DNA from: Mycogone perniciosa
Taxonomy: Eukaryota > Ascomycota > Sordariomycetes > Hypocreales > Hypocreaceae
Direction: 5' to 3'
Assembly (NCBI GenBank): GCA_025331125.1
Contig: JAOALB010000118.1
Location: 111,590-175,589, forward strand
DNA: 64,000 bases
The first letter of the stretch is position 1. Every line of letters starts with the position of its first letter. Position numbers and translations under genes: made by a program. Positions 11,180 to 22,810 of the stretch are shown here, one piece after another. The notes below the pieces were generated by a model. The model made no database searches. It was not told the DNA's origin and saw only the letters and a program-made list of their open reading frames with translations.

Positions 11180-14171
11180 ATGTCGATCAACGGCTTTGAT
11201 ATCGACGGCGACATTGACAGCGCTCTCTCCGGGGCCAGCAATCAGAGTCGGAACTCTGCCCGTCGCCGTTCATCAAGGGGATCTGCAAACCTCATCATGG
11301 CACCTCAGGCATCTGCGTCTGTGCAGGGGAGGAAAGTTGTGAAGCAGCAGACGCCCCAGGACATCATCGATGACTTTTGGGCCAAGTTCACGACCAAGGC
11401 TCCTGGCAAAGGTAGGGAGTGGTGCATACACACTTGGATACGAAAGAGAAAAACAATAACAGGCTGATGTTTTGTTTACTTAGCTACTACTGTAATTCCT
11501 CAGAATCCATACGCTGCCAGGGTCGCCAGAAAGAGCGCCAAAGCCGCATCTTCATCCACGACCACTCAAGCATCCTACGACACCGCAGCGGCTATGTGCC
11601 GAGCCAAAGTCGAAAAGATTGTCAAGGAGTGTCGGCGAGTCAACAAGAAGTATCGAGATCCGCACTTCGACCTTGAGTCCGACCTCAAACTGGGCCGCCG
11701 TGATTGTCTCGAGTCTCTCTCCAGCGTAGAGGACGTTGACCCCCCTGGGAGGGAATTCCGTCCGCGCAGTGCCAAGCGTGTTAATGAGATTTTCGATTCG
11801 CCGCAGTTTTACATCGAGGGCCCTACTGCTAATGACGTGAGGCAGGGGAGGGATGGCGACTGTTGGCTTATGGCGGCTCTGTGTACGCTGAGTAACAAAA
11901 AGGGACTGATTGAGAAACTCTGTGTGGCTCATGATCAAGACGTTGGAGTCTATGGCTTCGTCTTCCATCGAGACGGCGAGTGGATTTCCGAGATTGTTGA
12001 TGACTTTGTACGCCTCTTCCCCAGATATTCCCCTGGCATATTGTGTGATCCTGCTGACACCAATGCGTTGAAGCTTTTTCTTACTAAATCGGACTACGAC
12101 GAGAAGCACTGGGAACGAGTTCTCTTTGATGAGCTCGAGCGCACCAACCCAGAAGAAGCCTATCGGAAACTCTACCAATCCAACAGCAGTGCTCTCTATT
12201 TTGCCCAATGTCAGCACCCTCAGGAAACTTGGTTGCCGCTCCTCGAGAAGTGCTATGCCAAGGCACACGGTGACTATGCTGCTATCGAGGGTGGTTTCGG
12301 GGGTGAGGGCATCGAGGATCTTACTGGAGGCGTCACATCAGAGGTTTTTACCACGGATATTCTGGACAAGGTAAGGCCTTTATTCATTCTAATCATAGAC
12401 TGCTGTTAGTCACAATTCTGACATATCGGAAGGAATACTTCTGGAAGGAGGAACTCCTCAAGGTCAATCAAGACTTTCTATTCGGTTGCAGCACTGGTGT
12501 CTGGGGACTGAACTGGGGAGAGAGGAAAGGAATCATGGAGCTTCACGCCTATTCCATTCAGAAAGCTGTTGAGATTGACGGGATGCGCCTTCTTCGTCTG
12601 AAGAACCCGTGGGGTAAAGGTGAATGGAAGGGCCCCTGGAGTAAGTTCTATCCCCTTATTTGACCCTTTGATCGCAGTGGAATCCTAATGACTTCACAGG
12701 TGACGGTTCCAAGGAGTGGACCCCTGAATGGCTCGAGAAATTGGGTCATCGATTCGGTGACGATGGCGACTTCTGGATAGCATACGATGATCTTCTACAA
12801 AAGTATCAGGCATTCGAGAGAACCCGTCTCTTTGGCGATGACTGGCGTGTGTCCCAAATTTGGACCACAGTCGACGTTCCCTGGATGCTAGACTACCACG
12901 ACACCCATTTCTCTCTGACCATATCCAAGCCGGGCCCCGTTGTCATCGTCTTGGCTCAGCTTGATGACCGATACTTCCGCGGTTTGCAGGGTCAATACAG
13001 GTTTGAGCTCGCCTTTCGCCTTCACAAGGCCGGTCATGAAGACTACCTCGTCCGAAGCCAAGCACCGTACCGCATGAGACGTTCGGTAAACGTCGAGCTG
13101 GAACTGGAGGCAGGTGAATACGATGTCCGTATCAGGATTGATGCCGCTCGGTACGAAAAGACACTGCCAATTGAAAAGGTCATACGCGACAATGCCAAAG
13201 ACAGGCGAGAAAAGCTCACACGTATTGGACTTGCGTACGACCTTGCACACAGCAAAGGTAGGGTAGTGGAAACTCCCGAGGAAAAGGCAGCCAAAAAGGC
13301 ACGTGAGAAGCGTATCAAGGACAAGGAACTGAAGGAGATCAAGGAAAAGATCATCTCTCAGCGGAAAGACGAATACTACCTCAAGATGAAGCAGTTTGAG
13401 AGAGATCAAAAGAAAGTCCTAAGAAGAAAGGAGAAGCGAAAGGCTAAGGCAGCAGAGAAAAGGGCAAAGCAAGCCATGGCTGAGTCTGAAATGGATACTA
13501 AGCCAGAGACCGGCGATAAGACTGAAAGCTCCGCGGAAGTTGTTAATGGCAATGGAGAAGGGGGCAAATCGCCGGAAACTTCCAAGCCCACAGGTTCGCT
13601 CGATTCCCAGGGAACATCTGGGGCTGAGCCAACTGCCACTACTATCGAGTCCCCGAAGCAAGATGACAAGGACCAGAAGCGTAAACCGCCTCCTCTGAGT
13701 GTGCTAGTAAATGGCACACAAAATTGCGAGTCCGAGAGCGATGACGACCTCGAGAGCCTCTCCCCCTTATCCGATCTCTCCGAGCGAGAGCTAGCTCTAC
13801 AAGCCGAGTCAGTGTGCAATCAACTAAAAGGGGGCTCAGAAACTCCGCCTGCATCACCGATATTTGAGGATGAGCTTGATGAATTCGAGAAGGATCCGTG
13901 GAATGCCGTTGCCGTCATCGGGCTGCGAGTTTACTACAAGATATCTGATGAGGACAAGAACAAGGAGCCTATCAAACTCAAGGTTATGCGACCCAACTTT
14001 TACATTGACGATGACGAGGGCAACGGTAGCGATGTGGTGGCAACAGAGGAAGTCAAGGAAAATGGGGACTTGAAGAGCAAAGAGCTAGACGTTGATGACA
14101 GTGCCAAGGATGCAACCCTCGAAGGTGGCGTGAAGGACAGGAAGAAGAGCATCGCTGGTAATGTTAGCTAA
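11180..14171 (+). CDS. calpain-family cysteine protease with charged C-terminal extension
   Basis: A calcium-dependent-type (C2) cysteine protease, probably cytoplasmic. Exons 11180-11411, 11484-12007, 12074-12370, 12433-12640 and 12700-14171 give 910 aa. The catalytic triad is readable: Cys204 in GRDGDCWLMAAL, His389 in MELHAYSI, and Asn409 in RLKNPWGKGEW. The intron at 12008-12073 joins SEIVDDF to LFLTKSDYDE, matching the family (DDKLYLTKSDYDE-type). A calpain beta-sandwich-like domain (about residues 450-570) follows the protease core. The C-terminal third is a Lys/Glu-rich, probably coiled-coil segment, then an acidic Ser-rich linker, and ends with a short conserved-looking patch (DPWNAVAVIGLRVYYK). 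It lacks an N-terminal MIT-type region, so it is not the PalB/Rim13 pH-pathway calpain. The physiological substrate is unknown. Confidence 0.9.
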
Positions 14172-14799
14172 GTCTTTTGGCTCTCCTGATGCCACCTTGG
14201 ATATGGCATTAGTTTGTTGGGTGACGATCTTGGTCACGATTGATGATGAAGCTTGGAAACGCATGGGGCTGAATGGTACCTTCGAACGGCTGTACGTATT
14301 TCAACTCACCTAACCTACCTAGTTAAATCCCGCCTCAGTACTACTATTTTCATGTATATCTACGCTTCTCTGTTGTCCGGCTTGAACTGGTGAATGTGAT
14401 TTGAGCAAAATGCTGGAGAAGGGATTTAATCGTGTAGGGTAGCTGGATCAAGATATTCAACAAATGGACATGAAACGTACTCACTATTACGAAAGTCAGT
14501 TCAAGTGAGAGGAAACGAGAGCAAAGAGTTGAAGCACATTGGGTATATGTTATTAACGAGCTAAACTCCTCTTCATTCAACCCCCCTATTATCAAATTTG
14601 GGCCACTTCCGATATGCGTGGCAAACATCTATATACCACAACCACGATTGACAAACGTCAAGATTGTCTTTCTTTCCCAATTCTCTCTCTAAGAAATCTT
14701 AAATAAAATACTAATGCATCCAACCTCGAAAAAATAGTGGATCATATACTTCTGTTGAAGCAAGAGGAAAACGAAGGCTGTCTCAATTCGTTCTTGTAT
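14172..14799. other. convergent 3' spacer, calpain / hexose transporter
   Basis: The two flanking genes point into this segment, so it should contain both 3' UTRs and polyadenylation sites. A/T-rich stretches such as the one at 14695-14735 are compatible with this. No coding sequence is supported. Confidence 0.5.
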
Positions 14800-16553
14800 T
14801 TAGACCCCCTCGCTGCTCTTTTCGTCGTGAGTCGCATCTTGGGCATCGCCATTAGCGACCTTCGTAACAACACCTTCCCGAGAAATGCTCTGGTGGTGCT
14901 CCCAAGTATCGGTGGGCTGCCACTTGGTGGACTGGCGGGCATTGGAGACTTCGCCATACATCTGGTCGACCTGCTCGAGACTGAGGCCCTTGGTCTCGTA
15001 GATGAAGGCCCAGACAAAGGCAATGCAAATGAAGCAGGCGCCGAACCAGACGAAGAAAATCTTGGACTGTAGATTGGCATAGCCCTCACCGTAGTTGACG
15101 AGATATGGTGTCGAGTAGGCGATGGCCCAGTTGAAGAGCCAGTTGGTTGCCGTGGAAATACTGAGAGACTTGGCACGGGTGTTGAGGGGGAAGATCTCAC
15201 TGGTGACGACCCAGGCGAGAGGACCCCAGGTGGAGGCAAAGAAGAAGATGAAAATGCAAACAAAGGAGACAGCAGCCTTCTCACCGCCAAGGTTCTTGAC
15301 GAAGATATCGCCATCATCGTCCTGACCGGTAGAAAAGTTGCCAGTCAGGCCGACAATGAGCTGGGACACACACATGCCGATAGCGCCAAAGAGTAGCAGA
15401 GGACGACGGCCCCATTTGTCAATCGCGTACATGCCAGGGATGGTGGAGCCAACATTGATTGCCGATGTAATCATGGAGATGACGAAGCCACTGGAGACAC
15501 CAGAGTTCTGGAAGAACCTGGTGCCGTAGTAGAAGATGAAGTTGACACCAGTCAGCTGCTGGAGAGCCTGAAGGGCCATACCGGTGAACTGACGCTTCAG
15601 GATGGGCGGCTTGAAGCAGTCGAGATACGATGCCTTGCTGATGCTCATCTCGTAGTCAAGATTAGCCTTGATCTCACTGAGCTCAGTGCCGATAACTGGA
15701 TGGTCCGAAGGCAGACGACGGATCCTGCCCAGGGCCTGGGCGGCTTTGTCCATCTTGCCGGACCGGATCAGGTAGCGTGGGGTCTCAGGAAGAATCAATA
15801 TGCCGAGGAACAGAATCAGGGACCAGGCAAACTGGACCGTGATGGGGATTCGGTAACTGCCCGAGTCATCGCGGTTGGCTGTGGCATTGTTGACGACAGC
15901 AGCAAGCAGAATACCAATGGTAATGGCCAATTGGTAGGCACCAACAATGGCACCGCGAATCCACTTAGGAGCAGTCTCAGACTGATAAAGAGGAACTATG
16001 ATATTTGTTAGTGGATAGGCACATCATTGTAGAGAAAGGGATTACTCACTCAAGGCAGAAATGAGACCAACGCCAAAGCCGGCGAAGAAGCGACCGGCGA
16101 GGAAGAGAGGGATAGCAGTAGCAGCCGTCTGCAAGATGACACCGAGATTGAAAACCCAAGTCGAGATCAGCAGAGCGGGACGACGTCCAAGGAAGTCGGC
16201 TAGGAAAGGCGAGGCGAGAGCACCGAAAAATGTTCCGGCAGAGAGGATGGAGACAATGGAAGACTCCTGGGAGGTGGTGATGTCAAGCTGACCATTGACA
16301 TCGCGGTACCCAGTGCTGAATAGGTCCTTCCAGTAGCGCATAGCTATGATACCGCTGATGGTTCCTGTGTCGTAGCTGAGAGCCGAGGTCAGTTGTATTA
16401 GCTGGCAGTTCGGTCTTCATGGAGTCTCAGGAATGAAACTTACCCGAACAAAACACCACCAAAGGCCACGAAGAAGCCCATGGCAATGGCGGGCCATGTC
16501 TTGCCCACCTCGCCCTCGGGCCTGGACAAGGAAGCTCTGCGGATGGCGTTCAT
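14800..16553 (-). CDS. MFS sugar (hexose) transporter
   Basis: A 12-helix proton-coupled sugar porter of the plasma membrane. Exons on the minus strand are 16553-16444, 16375-16050 and 15995-14800, giving 543 aa. Signatures of the sugar-porter family are GVLFGYDTGTISGI in helix 1, LADFLGRRPALL between helices 2 and 3, PLYQSETAPKWIRGAIV after helix 4, ILPETPRYLI after helix 6, QQLTGVNFIFYYGTRFF in helix 7, DKWGRRPLLL, and FVWAFIYETKGLSLEQVDQMY after helix 12. The set resembles high-affinity glucose transporters of filamentous fungi, but substrate and affinity cannot be read from sequence. The introns are 68 and 54 nt (donors GTAAGT and GTGAGT). The short N-terminus begins MNAIRRASLSRPEGEVGKTW. 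It is convergent with the calpain gene. Confidence 0.93.
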
Positions 16554-19500
16554 TGTTGCTGGTGAGAGCGTGTACACGTGGTTGACAGAATAGCCGTATC
16601 CAGAGAAATCTCAAGGTTACCAATGCTGCTCGGCCCTTGAGGTTGCACCAAGACAAGCTTGCTCTGCAGAGCTCAGATTAGGTGTAATAGTGATAATGCT
16701 GTGGAATGGAGAGTGATGCCTTGAGACGATTAATAGACTGGGGAATAACCGATTTATATAGAATGATTCCCGAGACTAGATGCTGCCTTTTAGAAAGAGA
16801 CTTGTCGTCAGAGATGTTGACCCGGAGAGATGGGGCTGGAGTCAACGGTCCGACTGCAGTGGCTTCGTGGGAAGTGGGAATAGCAACGGGACTATCAAGT
16901 GATTAGACTGCAGGCTTGGTGCAGTGTACCTTGATTCCAGTGCCTACAACAGCCCTATACGACAGGTGAAGCCGTAACAAGTACGAGTACTAGGACATGC
17001 ATACCCCGAAGTCAGTGCGTTAGCTTTGTTGCTAATGGTCAGGCGGTATGACCGATGGAAGCTTATGAGTAAAGAGGGATACCGATCATCCATCTAATCG
17101 GGCCCTATGTGGAAAGTGGAGGGGTGGAAACCTGATGGCTGGAGAGGTTGAGTTTGGTGGAGGCGAATCTGCAATCGGAGTCTGCGAACGGATTCAGCAA
17201 ATCTTCGAAACGAGATAATAACAAACAGCCCATACGGGTACTCTCTGATACGACCCGTGAATGTCTCGTTGCCTGTTCAATGCTCGAACCAAGCCCCAGG
17301 CAAAGCACCGAGAATGGGAGCGGTTCGTCGGTCTGAGGACGCCGGAGCTGACGCGTAGGATTCCAGGCCAGCTCCATGTGGGAGATTGTCCGTGATTGAG
17401 GGTCCATGAGCCGCCTGTCATCTTGTTCGTGTTTCGCAAGGCGTTGCTGGACACTGTGTGGGTGGCAATTGGGGAGAGAGAAGGTTGGATGCCGCTCATC
17501 AAGACCTATGGGACTACAGTGTAAACTTGCAGGATTTCCATACTGTACATAGACTTTGAGACACACAACGGCAGGGATACAACACGGTGCAACATAGCAA
17601 GCGGGCTAAAATTAGGGTAGATACTCATAGATCTAAATACTTTGGAGTACCATGCGGAGTACATACTTTATGATTAGTATTAATTCCACTAAAGAAGTCT
17701 TTGTCTTGAGGATGTTTGGCACAGAACATCTCGGATCAGTCACACTGTGTTATGTAACTGGATCATAGTTTTTGCCGAATCCGGTAATTGAACTCCGCAC
17801 CCAGAGAAATTCAGCTGTTCCAGGACACTGAATTGAATAATGTAAACAATCACCAGATTTCGTGTTCATGTGATAAGTAAGTTGCTCATTGTAATCGTTA
17901 TATACCCATCACTTGAATTATCTTTCTTCCCTCGTCGAGAAATCAATTCATTCCGAGACCCTGTTGCTTGGCAGGTACGAAGTACACACTCGTATACTCG
18001 TATACTTGTATGGGATCTTCAACTCCACCATTAGCCTAACTGCCGGCATCCATGTCGATGGCCCGCCATCCACTATTCCGTCTTCGGTGTTGATCTGAGC
18101 CTGAGTGAAAGTTAGAGAAACTTACGAGTAGGCAAGAGAGCTCGTGAGGTTTACGACTGACACAGGTAGATAATTGGAGGGAATGTAATATCTCCGACGG
18201 GCTTAAAGGTCATGTGCTTAGCTCTGGTTCAGTTTGTTCCATTCATTGAAACTTGTGCTCGTACTTTTAGCACTAGTAATTGTTTTTTTCTGAAGCATTT
18301 GCCCTTGTCTTGTTCTTGGTCTCGGCCGTTCTTGTCTTACACGGTCTTATTCCTCGTCTCGTACTCCATACTTGTGAACCTCCTTTACGAGAGCTCATTC
18401 AATAATTCGATTTCAAGTACTAGTATCTAGTACATACTTGTACTACACTAAGCCAATTCTCTTGTTTTTCTTTTGAATAAGAATTTTCATCTCAAAATGC
18501 AGTAGTAGTACTAGATAGTATCGGCAGCAAACTGGATCTTGATCGCCACGGGCCAAATGCTGGCGTCAGTGGCGGCCCAACTCCCATACTACAAGGATAG
18601 ACCTAGTACGGATAACGGGTCGTCAAGCCTCGCTTTCGACCGAGAATATAACCGTAAACCACCAAACCATCCGTGACGACAATGGCAAACAATGGTCGCA
18701 TACCGGCGTCTCCCCATTTGTTAACTCTCCCGTGACACACACATCTCTGGACGGAACTACTGACATATCGTGCAAGGTATGCGTTCGGAGAACCCCATAA
18801 TGTAAACACTACTATGCGCGAATTGCGATAGATATTTGCCTCTTTTGTTTCGATAGTTGATCTGTAAACTTGATGGAAGGCCCGATTGATCACACCCCTA
18901 CAAACATGCATGTATTCCAAGTTCCGTGATTTTAGAACTTGAATCTGCATAATCTATGGCGGATGCAGCCGAATGTCACGCCGAGTCGTGTTCGGAGCAA
19001 CTGTCCATTATGTCATCTCATTGTCGTCTAGGGATATTCTCCGAGAATGAAATGGCAAAAAACTCTCCGATTTGCCCGTCGTGTTTTGGTACGGCATCTA
19101 CGGAATACAGTTCCCATAAACAATGCGAGTGTCTCGGCCTCATTGTGGGACAGTCTCCGCCGTCCCACTCCCGGGTCTGTCCGGCACGGAAGGCAAGTCA
19201 TAACAAATGGTAGGCTTTATACTACGAGTATACGAGAAATCAAATGAATCCACTATGACATTTCTATACGACAAAGGAAAACTAAAATCCTGAAGGAGTA
19301 TCTACAGTGTACGAGTACGGTCATCTGATGAAAAATGGCCCTCGGCTTTTCTCGGCGGCGCTTCGACCCTGATGCGTCGATCCTCTCTTACCACCGTTGA
19401 TTTTCAACATGAGCGGGACGGAGAGGTTGAATTCAACGATTGTAGTTAGTATGAGTTTCGCACTCGCTAACATTATCGAGCTCTTCTCAACCTTATTCAT

Positions 19501-19622
19501 TCCAAATCCAATCACTATCGTGCTGACCCCAACGCCTAGGTATATGGTTCATCACCTCCATCGCAACATCACCATACGTAACACATGCCACATATTTCCC
19601 TCCAAGGATAGTATTAACAGCA
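16554..19622. other. intergenic region, about 3 kb, no gene recognised
   Basis: This lies upstream of the hexose-transporter gene and downstream of mcm2, both on the minus strand. CTGGGG at about 16738 and a GGGGCTGGAG patch near 16832 resemble carbon-catabolite repressor sites, which would suit a sugar-transporter promoter, but such short matches are weak. Positions 17640-18430 are AT-rich, with GTACT/AGTAC-type short palindromes. None of the open stretches looks like a protein. Confidence 0.45.
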
Positions 19623-22360
19623 TTATGCCATCACAGCCTCCGGTCGCCTCTGGCTTCCACCTGTACCACCTTTTCGAGCCCCTGGCCGGGCAAGAGTGTA
19701 TTTGGCGAATGCTCTCGCTAAAGCCTTCTTGCAGCTGACCTTTTGGCTGCCAACGAAACTCTCTACTGTCACCGCGATGGCACGATCAATGTCTTGTGCA
19801 GAGCAGTACTCTGAAAGACGCATTCTGCAGAACGACTCGCTAACACGAATGATGGCTTCGAGATGACGCACCTAGCAATATCAATGTTAGCTTTGTAACT
19901 TGAGGGATACCTGACTTCCTGCGTAAACATACCGTGATAGGATAGGCTCCTGTGGCTAGCGATTCTCTTCTCATATCGGCAAACAGCCGCGCAACCTTGT
20001 CTTCGTCCATGTGGTAGAGCTTTGGCTTGCAGCGCTCCCTGGCGTACAATATGTACTTTCTCAAGAGTTCCTGGGGAATCTCAGCCACCCCTCCTTGCGA
20101 CCTTGATGATGATGCTGCTGTTTGTTGAGTCTCAGCGCCATCGTCCTGCTCGCTAGATCTATTCTGACTTTGCTCTGGTCGGGCTTGCGATAATGGGTGG
20201 CTGCGGCCATGCGACCCAACAATGAATCGTGCGAGCCGTTCGTCCTCAGCCGGCTCCACCAAGTCTCGCACTACACACAGGATGTCGAAACGTGACAAGA
20301 TGGGTTCTGTCAGCTCCACGTTGGCGGAGAACGGGATCATCGAGTTGTAGCGACCTCCGATAGGGTTGGCAGCAGCAATGATACCACAGCGGGCCTGTAG
20401 CGTTGTCACGATACCTGCCTTGGAGATGGAAATAGTCTGCTGTTCCATAGCCTCGTGAATGGAAGTTCTGTCCTGGTCGTTCATCTTGTCAAACTCGTCA
20501 ATTAGACATGTCCCACGGTCTGCCAGGACAAGAGCGCCGCCCTCCAATGTCCACTCGCTTGTCAAGGGATCACGGCGAACACTGGCCGTCAGACCGACGG
20601 CACTGGCTCCCTGACCAGTTGCGAACACAGCACGATGCGCCGTCTTCTCAACGTATTTAAGCACCTGTGACTTGGCTGTTCCAGGGTCACCAAGCAGAAG
20701 AACGTTGATATCACCACGAACGTGATGGGCTCCTCTGCCAATCTTTGCGACACCACCAAATAAGGATAAAGAAACAGCGGTCTTGATATCAGTGTGCCCG
20801 TAGATGCTTGGGGCTATGGAATTGACGATCCTGTCCACAATGTTGGGGTCGCGGGACAGCTTGCGGATCTCTTGCTCGTCTTCTTCAGTCAAACGGAAGC
20901 CTGCAAGCTGGTCATGAGACTTTACCACGTTGTTGGCCTCAAGAATGGTGGCAAACACAGGGAAACCATTGCGGTTGTTGAGCTGAGCATCATAGTTGTT
21001 TCGGTAGATGCCGGTAACTTCAATCTCCTCACCAGGCTTTGCCTTATCGATGAGATCCCAGAGTAGGATGACCTCCCGGTGCCGGGGAAGACGACCGGCT
21101 GGGACAGTACCTGGAGACTCTTGAAGTGTCAGTCTCTGATAGTTACGATAGACGGTCTTCTCTGAGTTCAAGGTAAAGGGTCCACGAGACTGGCAGCTCT
21201 GGCAGAAGGTAATCTTGACTTCCACATTTGACTCTTGCTGGAAGGGACCCAGCGTCACGCCGCATTTGGTGCAGTCAAATTTGACGTACTTGAGCTGGGG
21301 AAAGACGCCACTTCGACGTGTGACGACGCCACTAACTCGCACAAGGCAGTTGAGATGTGACTGTCGGAGTTGTCGCAGGGTGTAGTGAACGGGCAGATCG
21401 AAGATTCGGACGTGAATTTCGGAGTGAATGCGCTCATAATCAGGGTAGTGAAGCAGTACGACATCCATGGCGACTTCATCAAAAAGTTTGAGCATCTCAG
21501 CGGGCGCATTTGCCAAGAAGTATGCGAGGATGGCTTTGCTTTCGGCGAGATGTTCATATGAGACCTCGAGAGACTCGGCGTTGATCTCACCAAGCGTTCT
21601 AATGCGGTTACCATAGACGGAAGATCCAGAGGCATCAATGTACGAGGTCAGGAAAGCCTTGAATTCTCGCTTGACGGTCCGCTGAACAGGAGGCTGTGAC
21701 ACCCACTCGGTCAAGTTGGAGGCTTTGATGTCGCCAAGACCCTCGAGAGACAACTCCTCGTCCATAATATCAGCGTCCATGATATCGTCGGGGTCCTCAT
21801 CGTAATGATGTCGCCGGCGGCGAGGTTGCGCAGTTAAATCGATGTCGCCTTCATCATCGTCGCCTGGGAGGAAGGCAGCGGGAATTCTCTGCCGCCGAGC
21901 TACTTCTTTGTCTCGTCGGCTCAGCTGGGCTTCGAGCCGTCGCCTGTCGCCCAAGTCCATGGTATCGTAGTCGCCTTCGTCATCAAGATCTTCACCCTCA
22001 TACACATCATCGGCCCTATCTCTGTAATCGGCTTCAAAGCCTTCGCGAAACAAGTCGACATCATCCTCGGCCATCTCATCAATGTCGTCAATGTCATCCT
22101 GGATATCCACATCTTCCTCAATATCATCGTCGTCTTCAACACCATGGGCTATGTTGAACGGCGCAGGCGGAGACGAAGGCATCGGACTGGAGCTTATTGC
22201 GCCGGGAGTCGTCGGATCGTCGCCATCAGGGCGGGAGCGCTTGCGACTCGATCGCGGGGCAGGTCGGCTGCTGCGAGGAGGGGAGCTGAAGACGCAGTTA
22301 GAAATATCGATTCGCTAGATAGAGCGGAGCGAATGATCTGCATTTAGGAACGCACCTCAT
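19623..22360 (-). CDS. mcm2: DNA replication licensing factor MCM2
   Basis: An AAA+ ATPase subunit of the MCM2-7 replicative helicase, acting in the nucleus. Exons on the minus strand are 22360-22356 (ATGAG only), 22285-19933 and 19871-19623, giving 868 aa. The N-terminus is Ser/Pro- and acid-rich, as in other MCM2 proteins. A CxxC...CxxC zinc site (CTKCG...CQSCQ) precedes the helicase core. In the core Walker A is GDPGTAKSQ, Walker B is CLIDEFDKM, and the arginine finger is LSRFD. The C-terminus, including RHLEAIIRVSESFCRMRL, needs the last intron removed (donor GTATGT, 61 nt). The first intron (donor GTGCGT, 70 nt) leaves a 5-nt first coding exon, which joins to give MSSPPRSSRPAPRSSRKR, as expected for fungal MCM2. 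Cell-cycle boxes lie upstream (22499-22561). Confidence 0.96.
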
Positions 22361-22498
22361 GGTGGCAGTCGAGTATGGTGAGCTTGTGCTGGAATTGCTG
22401 GCTCTGTGCTGAGGAAATTGGGTTGAGGATGAATGGAGGGGAGTTGGATCTCAAAGGCGGTGGAGACAATGGAATTTCATTCGGGTTCGCGTTTCTAG

Positions 22499-22561
22499 AC
22501 GCGCCATATACGCGTAAAGTGGTAGAGGCGCTAAGCCCTTGTGATCGACGCGTAAAGTGGT
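22499..22561 (-). promoter_or_regulatory. MluI cell-cycle boxes upstream of mcm2
   Basis: Two exact ACGCGT boxes lie at 22510-22515 and 22548-22553, each inside an identical 14-bp direct repeat (ACGCGTAAAGTGGT) with starts 38 bp apart. A related ACGCGCC sits at 22499-22505. They are about 140-200 bp upstream of the mcm2 start codon. ACGCGT is the known binding site of MBF-type (Mbp1/Res) G1/S regulators, whose classic targets include MCM genes, so cell-cycle control of mcm2 is inferred. The divergent UBR7 gene starts 250 bp on the other side and could share the control. Confidence 0.7.
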
Positions 22562-22810
22562 TCCAATGCCATAGATGAATGACTAAAATATCCGGTAATT
22601 TTTTCAGCATTTTATAGTGGAAAGCTGTTCGTCTTAATTTGTCTGCTTTCAGCCATTGAATCAGCTGTCGTGCGATTACAGCTTACCTTGCCTTGCCAAG
22701 CTGCTTCGGCCTACTTTCAACACAACATCTACATTATCCCGTCCATCATACGAAGAATCAAGACATCACGAACCAAGAGCTCCCATCAATTCGGTTCCCA
22801 TAGTTCCATC

